The notes beneath the pieces are model-generated. The model worked only from the letters and a program-made list of their open reading frames with translations. It searched no databases and was not told the DNA's origin. The translations under genes and the position numbers were made by a program. Shown here piece after piece: positions 25,212-37,127 of a stretch of DNA of 64,000 nucleotides. The number at the start of each line of letters is the position of its first letter. The first letter of the stretch is position 1. The DNA lies in contig WION01000006.1 of assembly GCA_015039365.1 (NCBI GenBank), positions 868,001-932,000 on the forward strand, read 5' to 3'. Source of the DNA: Amanita rubescens (taxonomy: Eukaryota; Basidiomycota; Agaricomycetes; Agaricales; Amanitaceae).

Positions 25212-27085
25212 CTATGAAAACACGCTACATACGCCTGTTCTGAAATCCTCGCCAATCCGACTTGAAATTGCAGAGGTTCGGCCTTCGTACTTGCTCATTA
25301 GCTGTTGCATTCGGTCTTCACCTCGAGGGATAATAGCTTCTATATCATCTTCAACAATGGACCTGTGTCCCCAGGTCAGCGGAATGCAAACGATGTTGAA
25401 AGTGATACACATACGCTTCACTTGAGCTAATGATTTTCTCCTCCCCGTGGGTGATCATCTGAGATCTCCAGTGGTTTTCGCCGTTAGGAACGGTAGGAAT
25501 AGCTGTTAAGGTAATTCGGATAAGCAGGAATATCAATACGTAAAATAATACGAACCGAAACCGGGATGTAAAGACGGTAGAGCTGTCATCGAAGACAGGT
25601 GTCAGTTCGACCATAGTTGGGATATGTCGTGTTCATTACCGTATGTAACATTTCCCTGTAGATATCTATATCAGTCCGCCGAGAATGACAGAGAAAGGAA
25701 AGACTAACAAAATCCGTTGATGCATCCTTGATACCCCACAAATAATCAATATCTCCGTATTTATTCAACGTGATATCCGCAACTTCGCCTCCTACTCGAA
25801 CATCAGAAACGACACGAGCAAACAGATAAGTTTGTGGAGTCGCACCTAAGGCTTTGTTCTGCCGAAGATCGCACATGACAACGTTCGCGGTGAGGTTCAG
25901 GTTCAATTTCAATTCACAGCCTGTCGCGGCTCTATCATAGTCAACTTTTCAATCGCTCAATCACGCTGATTGAAGTCTTACTCGAAGCAAGGGGTGACTC
26001 GCTTCACGGTTTGTAACATTTGCGCTCTCGTAGGCCCCCGTACATAATAACTGGAATGAAAGCGGTGAGGGCCTCAAAAGCGAGCAATGGGTAAATGGAG
26101 CTTACAACATCCAGGAATAGTCGGGTTACGGGTATAACTGCGTATATGGTAAACCTTTTGAGTCGCTTCACGAACTCACGGTGCATGCTTACTGTTCGCT
26201 GCCCAATCTTTCCCTTCAATGATACCATGCACACGATGCGCCGGGTGAAGTTGTTGGCGAAGAGCAGAAATGTTGTTATAAGCCAGCACGGCCGCGTCCA
26301 AATTGTTTTTGCCTTCCCAAGGAGATAAAGCGGCGTGCGCGGTATAAAGACACGGATATATAAGCCAGGGCCAATACGCATAGCAGGAATCATACGTGTG
26401 CCCGGAATATTCAACTTCGATGCGCTGGAGAGGCTGCTGGAGAGGCTGACTGATCCTTTTGGTCCTGGAGCAGGGTGGCACCTAATGAGTTCACGATTAG
26501 TCAACGGTACGGAAAAGAAGAAGTACGAATATACATACATCAAACATATATCCATATCCATATAAGCGCCCTTGTCGAGTAGTATTGCCTTTCCAGCGCC
26601 ACCCTCCTCGGCTAAGATTCCGATAGCGTTAATAAGGCTGTGGCACCGTAGAGCAGGAATGCACCTGAATGCACGTACCCGGCGTTCCAAGAAGCGAAAC
26701 CTTGCCCGATATTTTGAACTCGACGAGGGCAGCTTTAAGCGCCAAAGCAAAGCAACACCTGCCAATGCGTATTAGAATATGACTTTCGCGACAGCATGAC
26801 GTGGGTGAAGTGCGATGGCAATCAGGTTGTGACCGCAAGCATGCCCGACACCTTCCAAAGCGTCCATCTAATCAAAATCAACACTGATATCGGGATTCAT
26901 AAGGTGTTGAGGTGAAAGACACTACATAACCTCGGAGTTGAGGCCGATAGTCCTACCACCGCTTCTGTGAAAGAACGTCGCACGCCAGGCAGTCTCCAGA
27001 TGAAGTTTTCTCTCGACCTTGAACCCATGCTTCTCCATAAACGCTGTGAGCGCGTCATGCGCGTAACTATCGGATGTTAACCTTA
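25212..27085 (-). pseudogene. M20 family peptidase/amidohydrolase (PM20D2-like), damaged and 5'-truncated
   Basis: The exons give [118 protein letters not shown] and ALPSLHPGFAIPTVPNG. This is the dinuclear-zinc M20D core, with its metal-binding GHACGHN and catalytic EEGGAG. Damage is plain. The N-terminal exon is missing, because sequence upstream of 27085 is antisense lactonase. An intron after EYSGHT lacks an AG acceptor but stays open in frame. A 7-bp CCCGTAA duplication interrupts NIIPDY. The expected C-terminus is replaced by unrelated sequence. Most likely a transferred, decaying copy. Confidence 0.75.
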
Positions 27086-27089
27086 ACCG

Positions 27090-27383
27090 TTGTCCATTGA
27101 AGATACGGCCTACTAGCCGACTCACAAATAACACTGGTCCATTGGAGGCGGGAACAGTTTCAGTAGAGGGCAAAGGGTACGTCGCTGCATTCAAGACGTG
27201 TTTTCTCGATTTAACGAATGCCTTAGCTTTCTTTATGTCCTCGCTACGGTGCCTAAGGCCGTGGATGTCTTCTTGCTGGGTGAGCCAGGGAACGCGGAGC
27301 TCATCCAACAGTTTAACTATACTGCATATGCCGACAGTGTTGGGATCGCGGTAATTTTAAACAATGTATCTTCGGGCAGATAA
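27090..27383 (+). pseudogene. 3' fragment of a secreted lactonase paralogue
   Basis: Encodes GPLEAGTVSVEGKGYV, then LSFLYVLATVPKAVDVFLL and FNYTAYADSVGIAV. These match the last blade of the lactonase ending at 5918 (GPLDMATVSIKGQG, SSFLYVLSTTPQAVDVF). The final intron and LAGM ending are absent. It abuts the truncated 5' end of the M20 remnant head to head. With the 5' fragment at 20448 it makes the two ends of one paralogue, lacking roughly 1 kb of the middle. Confidence 0.7.
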
Positions 27384-28259
27384 CAGTTACTTGGCAGGAA
27401 TGGTGACGTTTGTCAAACCTCAAGCTTTGATGACATGACGACAACGACATCGAGATGGAAATTTATTGACCTTAGGGATCGTTTGCGAAGCTAGTTTAGA
27501 TATAGAACGTACAAAGAACTCTAACTATCGGAGCCGGTAGGACGTCGGCAGAGCAGAATAATATTATATCTCTATCAATTTTGGGTGGTTAGGGCAGTCT
27601 GCCATGGGTAGTAAATTGCCGGTCTAGATCTGCGACATGGGCTTGCATTCTTCTTTTATCGATAACGATTCATTAAGTAAAAGGAACTTCACAACAGGGT
27701 CCTGCTCTCAAGTTTAAGTAACGTAGTATAGTAACGTTACTGCCATACCAGCAAATGCACGCAGATTTTGGTGGACTGATCAATATGTACTGAGTTGGTT
27801 AGGCGGTATTGAAGTACCAGGAGATTGTGCATTATGTTAGGGGCGATTTTTTAGGAGACGCGGGTCAACATCATCACGGTCCAACTCCTTCCAACTCCTA
27901 CTACTGGTAAATGCTACCCACCTTTTCATGTCGTACTTACACCTCCCATTGTTTATCCGAAGCGCCCAACCCAATAGCTGTTAATAAAAAACCCAAATCA
28001 ACTTGTAAAGTGAAGGGCAACACTAATGAGAGCGGCATTTGGTAAGTATGTGTCCGGGTCCAAGTCCGGGGTTGTCGTGAGAGACCAATTGGTCACCACG
28101 ATCACGTATAACTGTGGCAATATTATTCAGCTCTTACAAGTTACACAGGCTAGCCTTACACGCGAACAACTGACTATGGGAATATTTGCAGGTCGATATG
28201 GCAAACGTATTCTTATACGATGACACATAGGATCGAACCTGACTCTCAGGTTGTAGTCG
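27384..28259. other. AT-rich spacer, no gene recognised
   Basis: Upstream of the permease gene. No open frame longer than about 65 codons and no repeat recognised. Confidence 0.4.
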
Positions 28260-30598
28260 ATGCCTACCTCTCTGCGACAGACATACCGAGATGCTGCGAG
28301 TGAAGATGGCCTTTCGGACTCTGAAGATTCTCCCGTATCCCCCAAAGACAATTCGTCAGAGGTACAAGGGGCCCCAATAGAGAAGGTACTTCCATTCAAT
28401 ACCTGTTGATTCGTACTGCAACTTGAATGACCCGTCCGAAAGCTTAACCCACTGGGTCGTGAAGTAACGTTGCTATCCGCTATAATGCTCAACTATGGGG
28501 CAAATGATTGGGTTCGCGGTATCCGCTTGGTCAGGCTGTGAACTTACGTTCTTTAGGTCAGGCATATATGCTGTGCCAGGTTCAATCCTTCATTCCGTCG
28601 GATCAATCGGTGTATTGTTCTTGTATTGGATTATAGCCCCGCTCTGTGCATGCGGTAAATCCTCCATAAGTTGTATCGTAAATGCCTTGCTGAAAGAGCC
28701 CCATAGCTGGACTTACTCTATATTGCGAATTAGCATCCCTATTTCCGAAACGCTCGGGCGGTGAAGTCGTCTTTCTTGAGCAACTCTATCCTAAGCCCAA
28801 ATTCCTGGTACCCACAACATTTGCAATCTGCGCGGTCCTCATGTCGTTCGTGCACCCTCTACCTCTGGTCTCGTGTAGAGCTTTGTGACCCTGAATAGGT
28901 TCACTGCATCAAATGCGATCGTATTCGCGCAGTATTTTCTGACAGCATTTGAAGTGCCAATAACACCCGAGCGCCAGACCACAACAGCACTAATATGTTT
29001 GTTCATAACAATCTCACGTAAGGTCGTACTCTTGGCTTGGTCAATCCTATAGCTGAATTCAGTTCCTAGTCGTTGCGCTATCTACCAAATGGTCTCTTAG
29101 AGCGATCAACTTTTTCACTATTCTAAAGACAGTGTCACTCGCTTTGTATGTCAGCGCATCACGCATATGCCCCGTCTTGACTCTCCGCAGTGTTGTTCTT
29201 ACAGGCGCAGCAGTTTTGCTAGGACTAACGAAGGTTCAAGACCCATTCGCCAATTTTAAACACCCTTTTGCCAATACATCGTCAAGTTTCAACGGTCTCG
29301 CAACGGCATTGGTATGTTGAGCTTGTCATGAATACCAATGACTAACATAAGGCAGGTCAAAGCTAATCACTCTTTCGTTGGATGGCATAACGCATTTTAT
29401 GTACTAGCCGAAGTGAAAGGCTCAGATCCGGTCCGCACCGTTCGAAAGGCTAGTTTTCTTTCACTCTGGCTCATTTCCACCTTGTTCCTCTTTGTCAACG
29501 TGGCATATGTCGCTGCCGTACCTCCAGAGGAGATTCGAAATTCTGGTCAACTCGTTGCAGCGCTGTTTTTTCGACGAGTCTACGGGAGTGGTATCACGTC
29601 TAAATTGCTTCCTCTACTGGTGGCCTTCAGCTGCTTTGGCAATATTGTAAGTCGATCTTCCTCTGGACTTCCAGTTGATTGACGTCTGCTAGATCGCTAC
29701 TGTACGTTGTTGCGCTCACGACTCGATGCCTTGATACTCATGCTGCCTTGATGTCGTCCAGACAATCGGACAGGTTTGTTGTTACGCTTTTGAATTTTCA
29801 GACGTCACAGAAACTGACTCGGCACCCAGACCCGCATGATCCGTGAAGTGGCAAGGCAAGGACTTCTTCCTTACGGGAGCTTTTTCTCTTCCACTAGACC
29901 GTTTGGAACACCGCTGGCTCCCGCTGTTTTCAAGCTCGCGTTGACGTACATCGTCATCGTTGCCATACCAGCCAAAGATGCATTCAATTTTCTCCTTGAT
30001 TTGGCATCATATCCTCACGTTGTAAAGAAATTCGTATCCACGTATCTCCGAGACTCACTTCTGTATGCAGATATTTCAATCTGCTTTGTGTGTTGGAATA
30101 TGGGGACTCCGGAAACGGCGGTCTATCGCAGGTCTCTTGCCATCCGAGCTCCAGGCGAAGAACGTCAATGTGCTTTTATATTTATTTGTCTGTCTCTTCT
30201 TGGTTGTCATGCCATGGTACGTATCGACGTACATCAAGCTGGAAGAAAGCTAAAATATCACAGGGTACCTCCAGAGTCTGGCCAGGGAGACGTATCGTTC
30301 TGGTACGCGACGTAAGTATACTATTTGCATAGCAAACTGAGTATTGTCTAAATCTTGCAAAGGTATTGTGTGGTTGGACTTGGTATCTTAGCCGTAAGTT
30401 GCATGGACTACCGCCAATGACATACTTGGCTCATGTGAAATACAGGCCTGCGGTGTTTACTACTGGGTATGGATAGAGTTCCTCCCGAGAATCGGAGGTT
30501 ACGAGATCGTCGAGAAGGTGGAGGAACAGAGCAACGGCGTTCGAAATGTACTACTGGTGCGACGATACCACGAATCAGAAAGAGAACCTCTGTTATAA
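28260..30598 (+). CDS. MUP1: Methionine permease-like amino acid transporter (MUP1/LAT type)
   Basis: Plasma-membrane APC-superfamily transporter. A hydrophilic N-terminus rich in Ser and acidic residues (MPTSLRQTYRDAASEDG) leads to about twelve membrane segments. Landmarks are IYAVPGSILHSVGSIGVLF, YCELASLFPKRSGGEVVFL, VPTTFAICAVLMSF, STKWSLRAINFFTILKT, SFVGWHNAFYVLAEVKG and MIREVARQGLLPYGSFF. These match the fungal methionine permease family, which groups with LATs. The gene has more than ten introns. Two neighbouring exons are only 9 and 12 nt (29693-29701, 29762-29773) and encode IAT and TIGQ, which aligns the family motif without gaps. One extra base near 28494 breaks the frame just before the first membrane segment. 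The C-terminus ends ESEREPLL. Confidence 0.8.
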
Positions 30599-31266
30599 TA
30601 CTGTATCGTTTAAATGTGATATCGCACAGGACATAGTCAAGTAATCGAGATGCCATGGTTGAGGCGTTTGCCAAGGAAGCATTCGAGCACGAAAAGCTCA
30701 AGCCCGTGCCCCTCGGATATGGACGTATATGGGTATCCGCTTAGCAGGTCAGCGATATTTGCCATCGTTCAGCGCTCGGCCGCTACTCGGGGTTGACCAT
30801 AAAGTAGGTGACGTCGTCAGCATTGACCCCACCACGCGCAAAAGGGGTTTAGATATCCGAGCAGGTGAGTCATCGATGGGGTAAATTAATATCACATTTT
30901 TAGTCGATGAACGGATGTTAAAAATATAAATACTCTGGTGACATGACGCATTCTTGAATTCCATTTTAAACGCTGATCGAATCGCCAAACCTTTGACGAG
31001 TTAAGCTATATATATCTGGGACATAAGTTACTCCCTCGTACTTGCGCGTATCTGAACTAGTCCGAGTCAAAGACTCGGGGTGCGGTGACTCTCAATGGCA
31101 ATGGCGTACGAACCGGGAAGACGCTTTTTTTTTCGATATAATGTACATGGTCGCATTTATCAAATATATATTAAATAGCTACTGAGTTGGGTGGCACCTG
31201 AAGATCCACATATTATACAACACGATAGTTGGTAACGAAAAACAAAACAAAGAATGCGTCTATTAT
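30599..31266. other. Convergent spacer
   Basis: Lies between the permease and OMA1 3' ends. A short frame (MVEAFAKEAFEHEKLK, near 30657) has codon-like structure but could not be assigned. Otherwise AT-rich. Confidence 0.35.
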
Positions 31267-32971
31267 TTAAGAATTTGTACTGGCCTGAGATAACGTCCGT
31301 TGTCGTTGAGCCAACACAGCCTCCCTCGCGTCCTTCCACCGCTGGAGCTCTTCCCTAAACTTTGAAACGCGCATCTCGTTCAGAGGATGACTCTCGCCTC
31401 TAATACCCTGAACCATATTGCCCTGCCGGTCCTTTCCGGGAGACGAACATTTCACCTGATCCCGTTCCTCCCAAAACGTGACCGCTTCCCGGGCATCAAA
31501 CCCAGCGTGCGCCAACAACCTCGCAGAGACGACGTCCGCTTCGATCTCCTGTTTCCAACTGGTACAGTGTAACCCGAGCTTTGTGAGCTCTCCCGACCCG
31601 ACTTTGCCTAGCTGAGCGACGGCATCGTTGACAAAAGGGCCGAGCAACATGGTTATAGGAAAGATGAGCATGCGGATGACGTCGGCAGCGATGGAGAGGA
31701 TCCCAGGGACGACGATGGTAGAAGATGAGAGTGATTCTAGGTGATGTGATAGGATAAGGTGGGACAGTTCGTGGGCGAGGAGGATGGCGAGCTCCGTCGT
31801 TTGCTGAGGTGTAGGTTGCGGTTTTGGACTTTGCGTGCTTGACGATGAAAAGATGCTTCCAAATAGGGATGACCACCAAGATTGTTTCTTCTCTACTGGC
31901 GATGACTCGTACTCTACAGGATACTTGGAGACAATTTCGTCTATGAAACCAGTGTAGACCACGATACCACCCCCTCCATCTGGACCGAAGCCATAGGAGA
32001 AGGCGTTGGCCGCGTTTGGTTTATCAACGAGCAAGAGGGCATAAGGTGGTCCGCTGAAGGTATTTTGAACAGGTGGAGGTACCCGATTTGGGTTTTTACA
32101 GTTTGTTGGACATTTCCTCGCATATGCGGTGGAGGGATTCTGAGGCGCGGGGACGAGGCGTTAGGGGATATTCGGCAGGTGGGGGCATAGGTGGGTCATC
32201 TGGCCCTCGCTCTGTCCAATCCGTGCACATTTCCGACTCACGCAGTAGAATGGGGATCGTTGCCTCTAGTTTTCGCAACGTTTCGCTGGCCCAGATATAT
32301 CTCCAGTCACTTGACGAGACATATTTTGGTGGGCCCTCTTGAGCCAAGATCTCGTCTACTGCGTGATACCACCCTTGGCCGGCAAGCTGCGCCGATATCT
32401 CGTCTTCCTCCTCGGGAGATAGAATAATCATTCTCCATCTCCCCGTGAGCTGGTGTCTGCTCAAGGACTAGAGATAACAGTAGCCCAGAATAGCGTAAAC
32501 GGAATGAGGAAACAGAAAATTGATCATCAGCGTCCGGGAACGTATCTTCTTGAGCTGTTTATTGACATTCTCCTCTGAAGTCTGTACGCCATGGAGGGCG
32601 GCATGTTTGATTTTTCTTCTCGACTTGAAGTTACCAATCAATATGACGGGAATAAAGGTCATCGCTATCCGGCCGGCCGTCCTAGTAAGCTCAAGTGCCG
32701 TTGATGCCTAAGCGAGTCTTAGTGGACATGCATCGGCCTCGCGTAATCTAACATGTGCCGCACCTTTAAAACTGCTTGCCATGAGGAGAGGAAGATGTTG
32801 TTTCCTCGGGGTTGAATGGAACCTGGCTACGGAAGTGACATCGAGGCCCGAGCGCGCCCCCCCGGTGATACTTAGTACTAGTCCAGGGCGCACTAGATTT
32901 GATCTACTGAGTAAAGAGCGACATGGAATATGACGTGGGCCGATTGTAAGGATGCTGCGAACCAACATGGA
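31267..32971 (-). CDS. OMA1: OMA1-like mitochondrial inner-membrane metallopeptidase (M48)
   Basis: Zinc protease of the mitochondrial inner membrane, known for stress-activated quality control. The N-terminus is an Arg-rich presequence (MLVRSILTIGPRHIPCRSLL) with a cleavage-like RFHSTPRK. A hydrophobic segment (MTFIPVILIGNF) precedes the basic KSRRKIKHAALHG. The peptidase core has LAHELSHLILSHH (HEXXH) and, further on, QEIEADVVSARLLAHAGFD with the third zinc ligand. The usual family spacing between these is kept. The C-terminus is GESHPLNEMRVSKF, typical of the family. Three short introns. The first exon junction (near 32763) is out of phase by one base, probably an extra G; if not, translation would begin at 32662. 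Confidence 0.82.
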
Positions 32972-33106
32972 GCATTGTACTCGTAAGCAAATGTGATACG
33001 AGATCTTTGTAGACGGTTTAGACGCCACGGTTCACACGGCTATGGGTCCGCGAAATGACTCAGATCAATTATGCTATACATCTATTATGTACACTTGTCA
33101 GCCGTT

Positions 33107-34531
33107 TCACGAAATAAATGTCGCCTCATTATAAACCGTGCCCTTGATCTCCATACCCTCTGCAAGTTCAGGCAAAGGTCCGGTGAGACTCAACGTTCCA
33201 GGGTTGACCCACTGCAAAAAAGTTAGCCAATGTTGTGAAACCACTCGCGATATATCACTTTACCTGATAAACGTATGGCTTCGTCCCCGCAACGTAATTG
33301 ACCGCCATCTTGATCACATACGGAATCTCAGCAAGAACGTCCACCTTCTCAATCAAACCTTTGGGTTTCTCTACGTCTCCCAAATCCACCTTGATCTGCC
33401 CCTTGACTATTCCAGTCACATCTTTGACTAATACCGGCCCAGCCCATTGGAACAAGATCCCATTTGGCTTTTGGTAATCCGTGTCGGGATCATGAGCCAA
33501 ATTCAAATGCGTCGTCCTTGAAACAATCTCTGCTTCTTCCCGTTCTTCTTGGTCAGGCCACTTGGTCTCCGCCGTTACAGTCACAAGCTGACCATTCACG
33601 ACGATCGATCCAATATTGACGACGACCCCGCCAGAACCGGACCCGGTAGGTCCATGAGAGTCACACGTCGTAAACTCCATTTGGATCGCAGACACCCCGC
33701 CTGCGTCATTGCTCTGGAAATGCGCAAAATTCCATCGCGAAGCGATGAGGTTAGGTCGCATTCCTTGAATGGCGTGCACGAACATTCCGGGACCTTTGAC
33801 CGGATCTGCTTTACCGTTGCTAATGATATGTCCGGAAGCGACGAAGCGAGGCCAAAAGCGGTGTACTACGTAACCTTCCGGATTCTCAGTGTCCGTGCCA
33901 AAGTAGGAAAATCCGCCGTGTGGTCCATCGCCCACTTTATATCCTGCTATCGAGGCAGGCCGCTTGATCTCGAGTGAGACTTGTAGATCCGCTGCCAAGT
34001 TGGCGACAATGTCGTACGACTCTGGATATTCAGATCCAGGATTAGATTTGTATGTGATGGAGAACTGATCCCCTTTGCTGGATCGCTTGTCGAGGTTTGG
34101 AGGAGGGGTGACAAAGTTGGTGACGCTGACGGATTTCCAGATGGTTTTACCAGTCTTAGTGTCGTGTAGTTTGAATGTGAATTGTACGGTAGGGTACCAG
34201 AGGCTGTGTGGGTTTTAGATGAGGATAAAAAAACGTGTCGTGTGATTCGATGAGCCTCACCCGACGGCTGAGTGGATGACCTGACACATTATCATCTTGC
34301 CCTCATCTGTGATGGTATAGAACGTCTGCGTCTCCGTGGCGAAGCCGCCTGCACAAGTCCATTCTAGATCTTTGGATTCTAGTTGGCCGTAAAGCTGTTG
34401 AGGCGGGTATCTGGACGATACGGGGTGGAAGTTGGGTGCGTTTGGATCGACCGGTGGTGCTGTTCTGAAAGAATCTGAGGTTGGAGCTATCTAAGGTGAC
34501 ACGGAACTCACGAGAAAAAGGAAGAGAACAT
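33107..34531 (-). CDS. SVF1: Survival factor 1 (Svf1-like)
   Basis: Svf1 proteins are lipocalin-like, act in ceramide handling and oxidative-stress survival, and sit on Golgi/ER membranes in yeast. The tiny first exon gives MFSSFFS, followed by PQQLYGQLESKDLEWTCAG, then QVSLEIKRPASIAGYKVG, GPHGGFSYFGTDTENPEGY, HRFWPRFVASGHI, FVHAIQGMRPNLIASRWNF and the final KMAVNYVAGTKPYVYQ. These blocks match the Svf1 family along its whole length. Four exons, all in frame. The hydrophobic MFSSFFS start fits the amphipathic N-terminal helix reported for Svf1 membrane binding. Confidence 0.88.
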
Positions 34532-34597
34532 GATGGTCTGGGTCGAGGTTTCGGCTTACTTTACTAGATATCGTAATTAAAACAATTCGATCAATGC

Positions 34598-35753
34598 CTA
34601 AACTAACGGCAGCGTGTACTGCTCGGTTCGCGCCCGCTTTACTGGAGGAGGTTCCGTATCCTGATCTCCCGTCTCCGAGTACATCTCGGATGGATTCAAA
34701 TACTCTCCATAATCAAAGCTCTCATCTTCATCTGCGACCACACTACTCGGCCTTACGTCATAAGCCCACGAAAAGTCTTCATCAAGCTCAACAGGCGTCT
34801 CCGCCACCTCAGTCTCCTTCACTATCCGCTCAAATCGCAAAGATCCATTCTCTAGAGCTTGCAGCAGCTGTTTATTCTGGTTTTGTTTCAAAGTTGACGG
34901 ATTCTGCGCTGGTATTTCACTAGGCCATCCAACTAGTCGTACTCCGTACGAGTCCAGCCGTTCAGGATTAGTCCACTTCATTTCGGCATTGCGAATGCCA
35001 CTGACCCTCCTGAATGACCGACCATTTAGTCATACAAATTAACACTCTGTAAAAAACCTCACCGTAAAGCCACTCTCGCTTTTTCATACAATTCAGATTT
35101 AACGTTCTTTGCCGTAGTTCTTTTAATTACCGTTGTTTCAGGAGCATCAGCAACAGCAACAACATCAGCCGAGCAGCCCTGTTGTGGAATATCCAATGCC
35201 GCAAGCATTTCTTTCATACAGTACGTTCTGAATGACCTGGCTCCCGACTCTCCACCGTTACGCATACGGCGCCAGAATTCTCGCCCGGTCAGTGAACCGC
35301 CGAGGAACCCGCCGTCGTCACCATCGGCGGCTATATCAGCCGCGAGTATAAACGACTGCACTCCCGTTGTCTCGGACAGGGATTCTAGAATCCGAGAGGC
35401 GTCATAGAGGGTAGTACGGACTAAGGGTAAAGGCCCGAGATTAGCTGATGGAGGGCATTGCGGGCAGTAGTACTTTTGTCATTCCTCGAGGGCTGCTGCT
35501 CAGTGGAGACCGCCGAGTCTCTCTGTTTGAAAATATATCTCGCATGCCATTCTGCGACGTATCTCCTAGTCTGAGTTTCGGTTAGCGCGCGTTTGGAGAG
35601 AGGGTACTAGAACGAAAGTACCTCTTCGAATGGACGAGATTCGCGCTCGGCAAAAGCTTTGATGTCAGCGATAGACTTGTCCATGAAAGCGTCTAATCTT
35701 TCTTGGAAGAGACCATCGTTGGCTGAGTGCTCGCGAAGGCCGAGCTCTATCAT
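34598..35753 (-). CDS. Conserved hypothetical protein
   Basis: I do not recognise this family. Exons give MIELGLREHSANDGLFQERL, ETRRYVAEWHARYIFKQ, a central block with QSFILAADIAADGDDG and GREFWRRMRNGG, then EMKWTNPERLDSYGVRLVGW and an acidic tail ending KRARTEQYTLPLV. WTNPERLDSYGVRLVGWP occurs in many fungal proteins of unknown role. A possible C-x2-C pair (YYCPQC) lies between exons near 35465, where the frame is unclear and a stop or frame break seems present. The start codon at 35753-35751 overlaps that of the plus-strand gene within one CATG. Confidence 0.5.
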
Positions 35754-37122
35754 GGTCGCGGAAGGCAGTGAATTCGAGGAGACACGTGATGCGTCGAGTC
35801 CGCTCGCTGTTCAGCGCGCGATGGGTAGAACACGCGCAAAGAAAACGCCCGCTTCAAAAGCGCCCGTTGCGCAGCCCTCAACCGCCGCTCTCCTAGAAAA
35901 AGCCCAGGCGTTCGTTGTACAATGCGATTACGAACTCGCAGCGCGTTTTGCAGAGCGCATCCTTGAAAGCGAACCAGACAATGCAGACGCTCGCGAGATC
36001 CTCGGCGTATCTCTATTGGAAACCGGTGATATCGATGGTGCAAAGCAGGTTTGTGTTCGTGTATTCGCCGGATGCGATCTCATTCGACCTCCATCAGGTT
36101 TTTAATTCACTGTTATCCGTCGTACCAACGCCGCCATCGGCGCACTTGTATCTGGCACAATTGTCTGATGACGAACCGCGATTAGGCTCTAAAACATTTT
36201 GGAGCTGCTGTTGATATCTTGGTGCAGCAGCTAAAAGGAAAAGATCGCGAGACGGCGGAAAGTGCGCGGAACGATGATGGTGAAATTAAAGGCAACATTG
36301 TTCGTGCACTCATAGGCCAGGTAGAGATATGGATGGACCCATCTTATGATTTATGGCAAGTGTGGTGTTGCTGATAATTAGATTTTTTTCTTCTAATATG
36401 ATACTAGCTTTGCACCCGAGGTGGAAAGCACATGTGAAGAACTTTTAAAATTTGCGCTGCAGGTAGATCCTGGCAATTCAGAGGCACTACAATCGCTGGC
36501 TTCTGTTCGTCTGTCACAACAACGGCCAGACGAAGCAAAACAGTGCCTCGAGCAGGCGTGGTCTGGTTGGAAAGACCTTGATCTGGGTACGTACTGAGTA
36601 CATATGAGAATCAGGACTAATGATCTGTCTCTCTCAGAGGACCCAAAGGTGCCCCCCGTCTCGGCCAGGCTATCCATTGTAAAATTGTTCCTGGAGCTAT
36701 CGTTGTACGCTCCAGCACTCCTAGTGCTACAAGGCATCATGGCAGCGGATGATCAAGATGTAGAGGCATGGTACCTCGAAGGATGGTGTTTCTATATCAT
36801 GACGGAACAAGCGCAAGAAAATGGAGGCATTTTGGATGAATTGACATGGGAAGAACTAGCAAAAGACTCGAGAGACTGCTTAGAGACTTGCCGAGTGGTA
36901 CGGGTCTTTCTTTTACTCTTTTTTTGATACGCGAATCTTACCTTGATCCAGTTGCATACAACGCAAAATCATCCTGACAAACCAATATTAGATCATCTAA
37001 ATGAGCTGATTACGAAACTAGAAGCTCAAGGAATCACACCCTCGCCTGCAGAGGACGAGGAAGGTGAATGGGAGGATGCGGAAAGCGAAGAAGAGGAGGA
37101 GGAAGATGTGGAAATGCATTAA
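35752..37122 (+). CDS. ACL4: TPR protein, Acl4-like ribosomal protein chaperone
   Basis: Tetratricopeptide protein resembling Acl4, the dedicated chaperone of ribosomal protein uL4. A basic N-terminus (MGRTRAKKTPASKAP) leads to TPR units, for example LLEKAQAFVVQCDYELAARF, PDNADAREILGVSLLETGD, GNSEALQSLASVRLSQQRP and VEAWYLEGWCFYIMTEQAQ. It ends in an acidic tail (EEEEEEDVEMH), as expected for a uL4 binder. Translation may start at 35821 rather than 35752. One intron has a GC donor (36356-36357). An extra A in the run at 36191-36194 breaks the frame between two good segments. The stop is six bases from the stop of the convergent BTB gene. Confidence 0.65.
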
Positions 37123-37127
37123 GTACT

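Noticed and set aside
26922..27308. A 128-codon minus-strand frame that seems to fuse new sequence to the M20 domain
   Set aside because: Its first ~75 codons are antisense to the lactonase 3' fragment; the true M20 exon starts after the acceptor at about 27085. The fusion is accidental.
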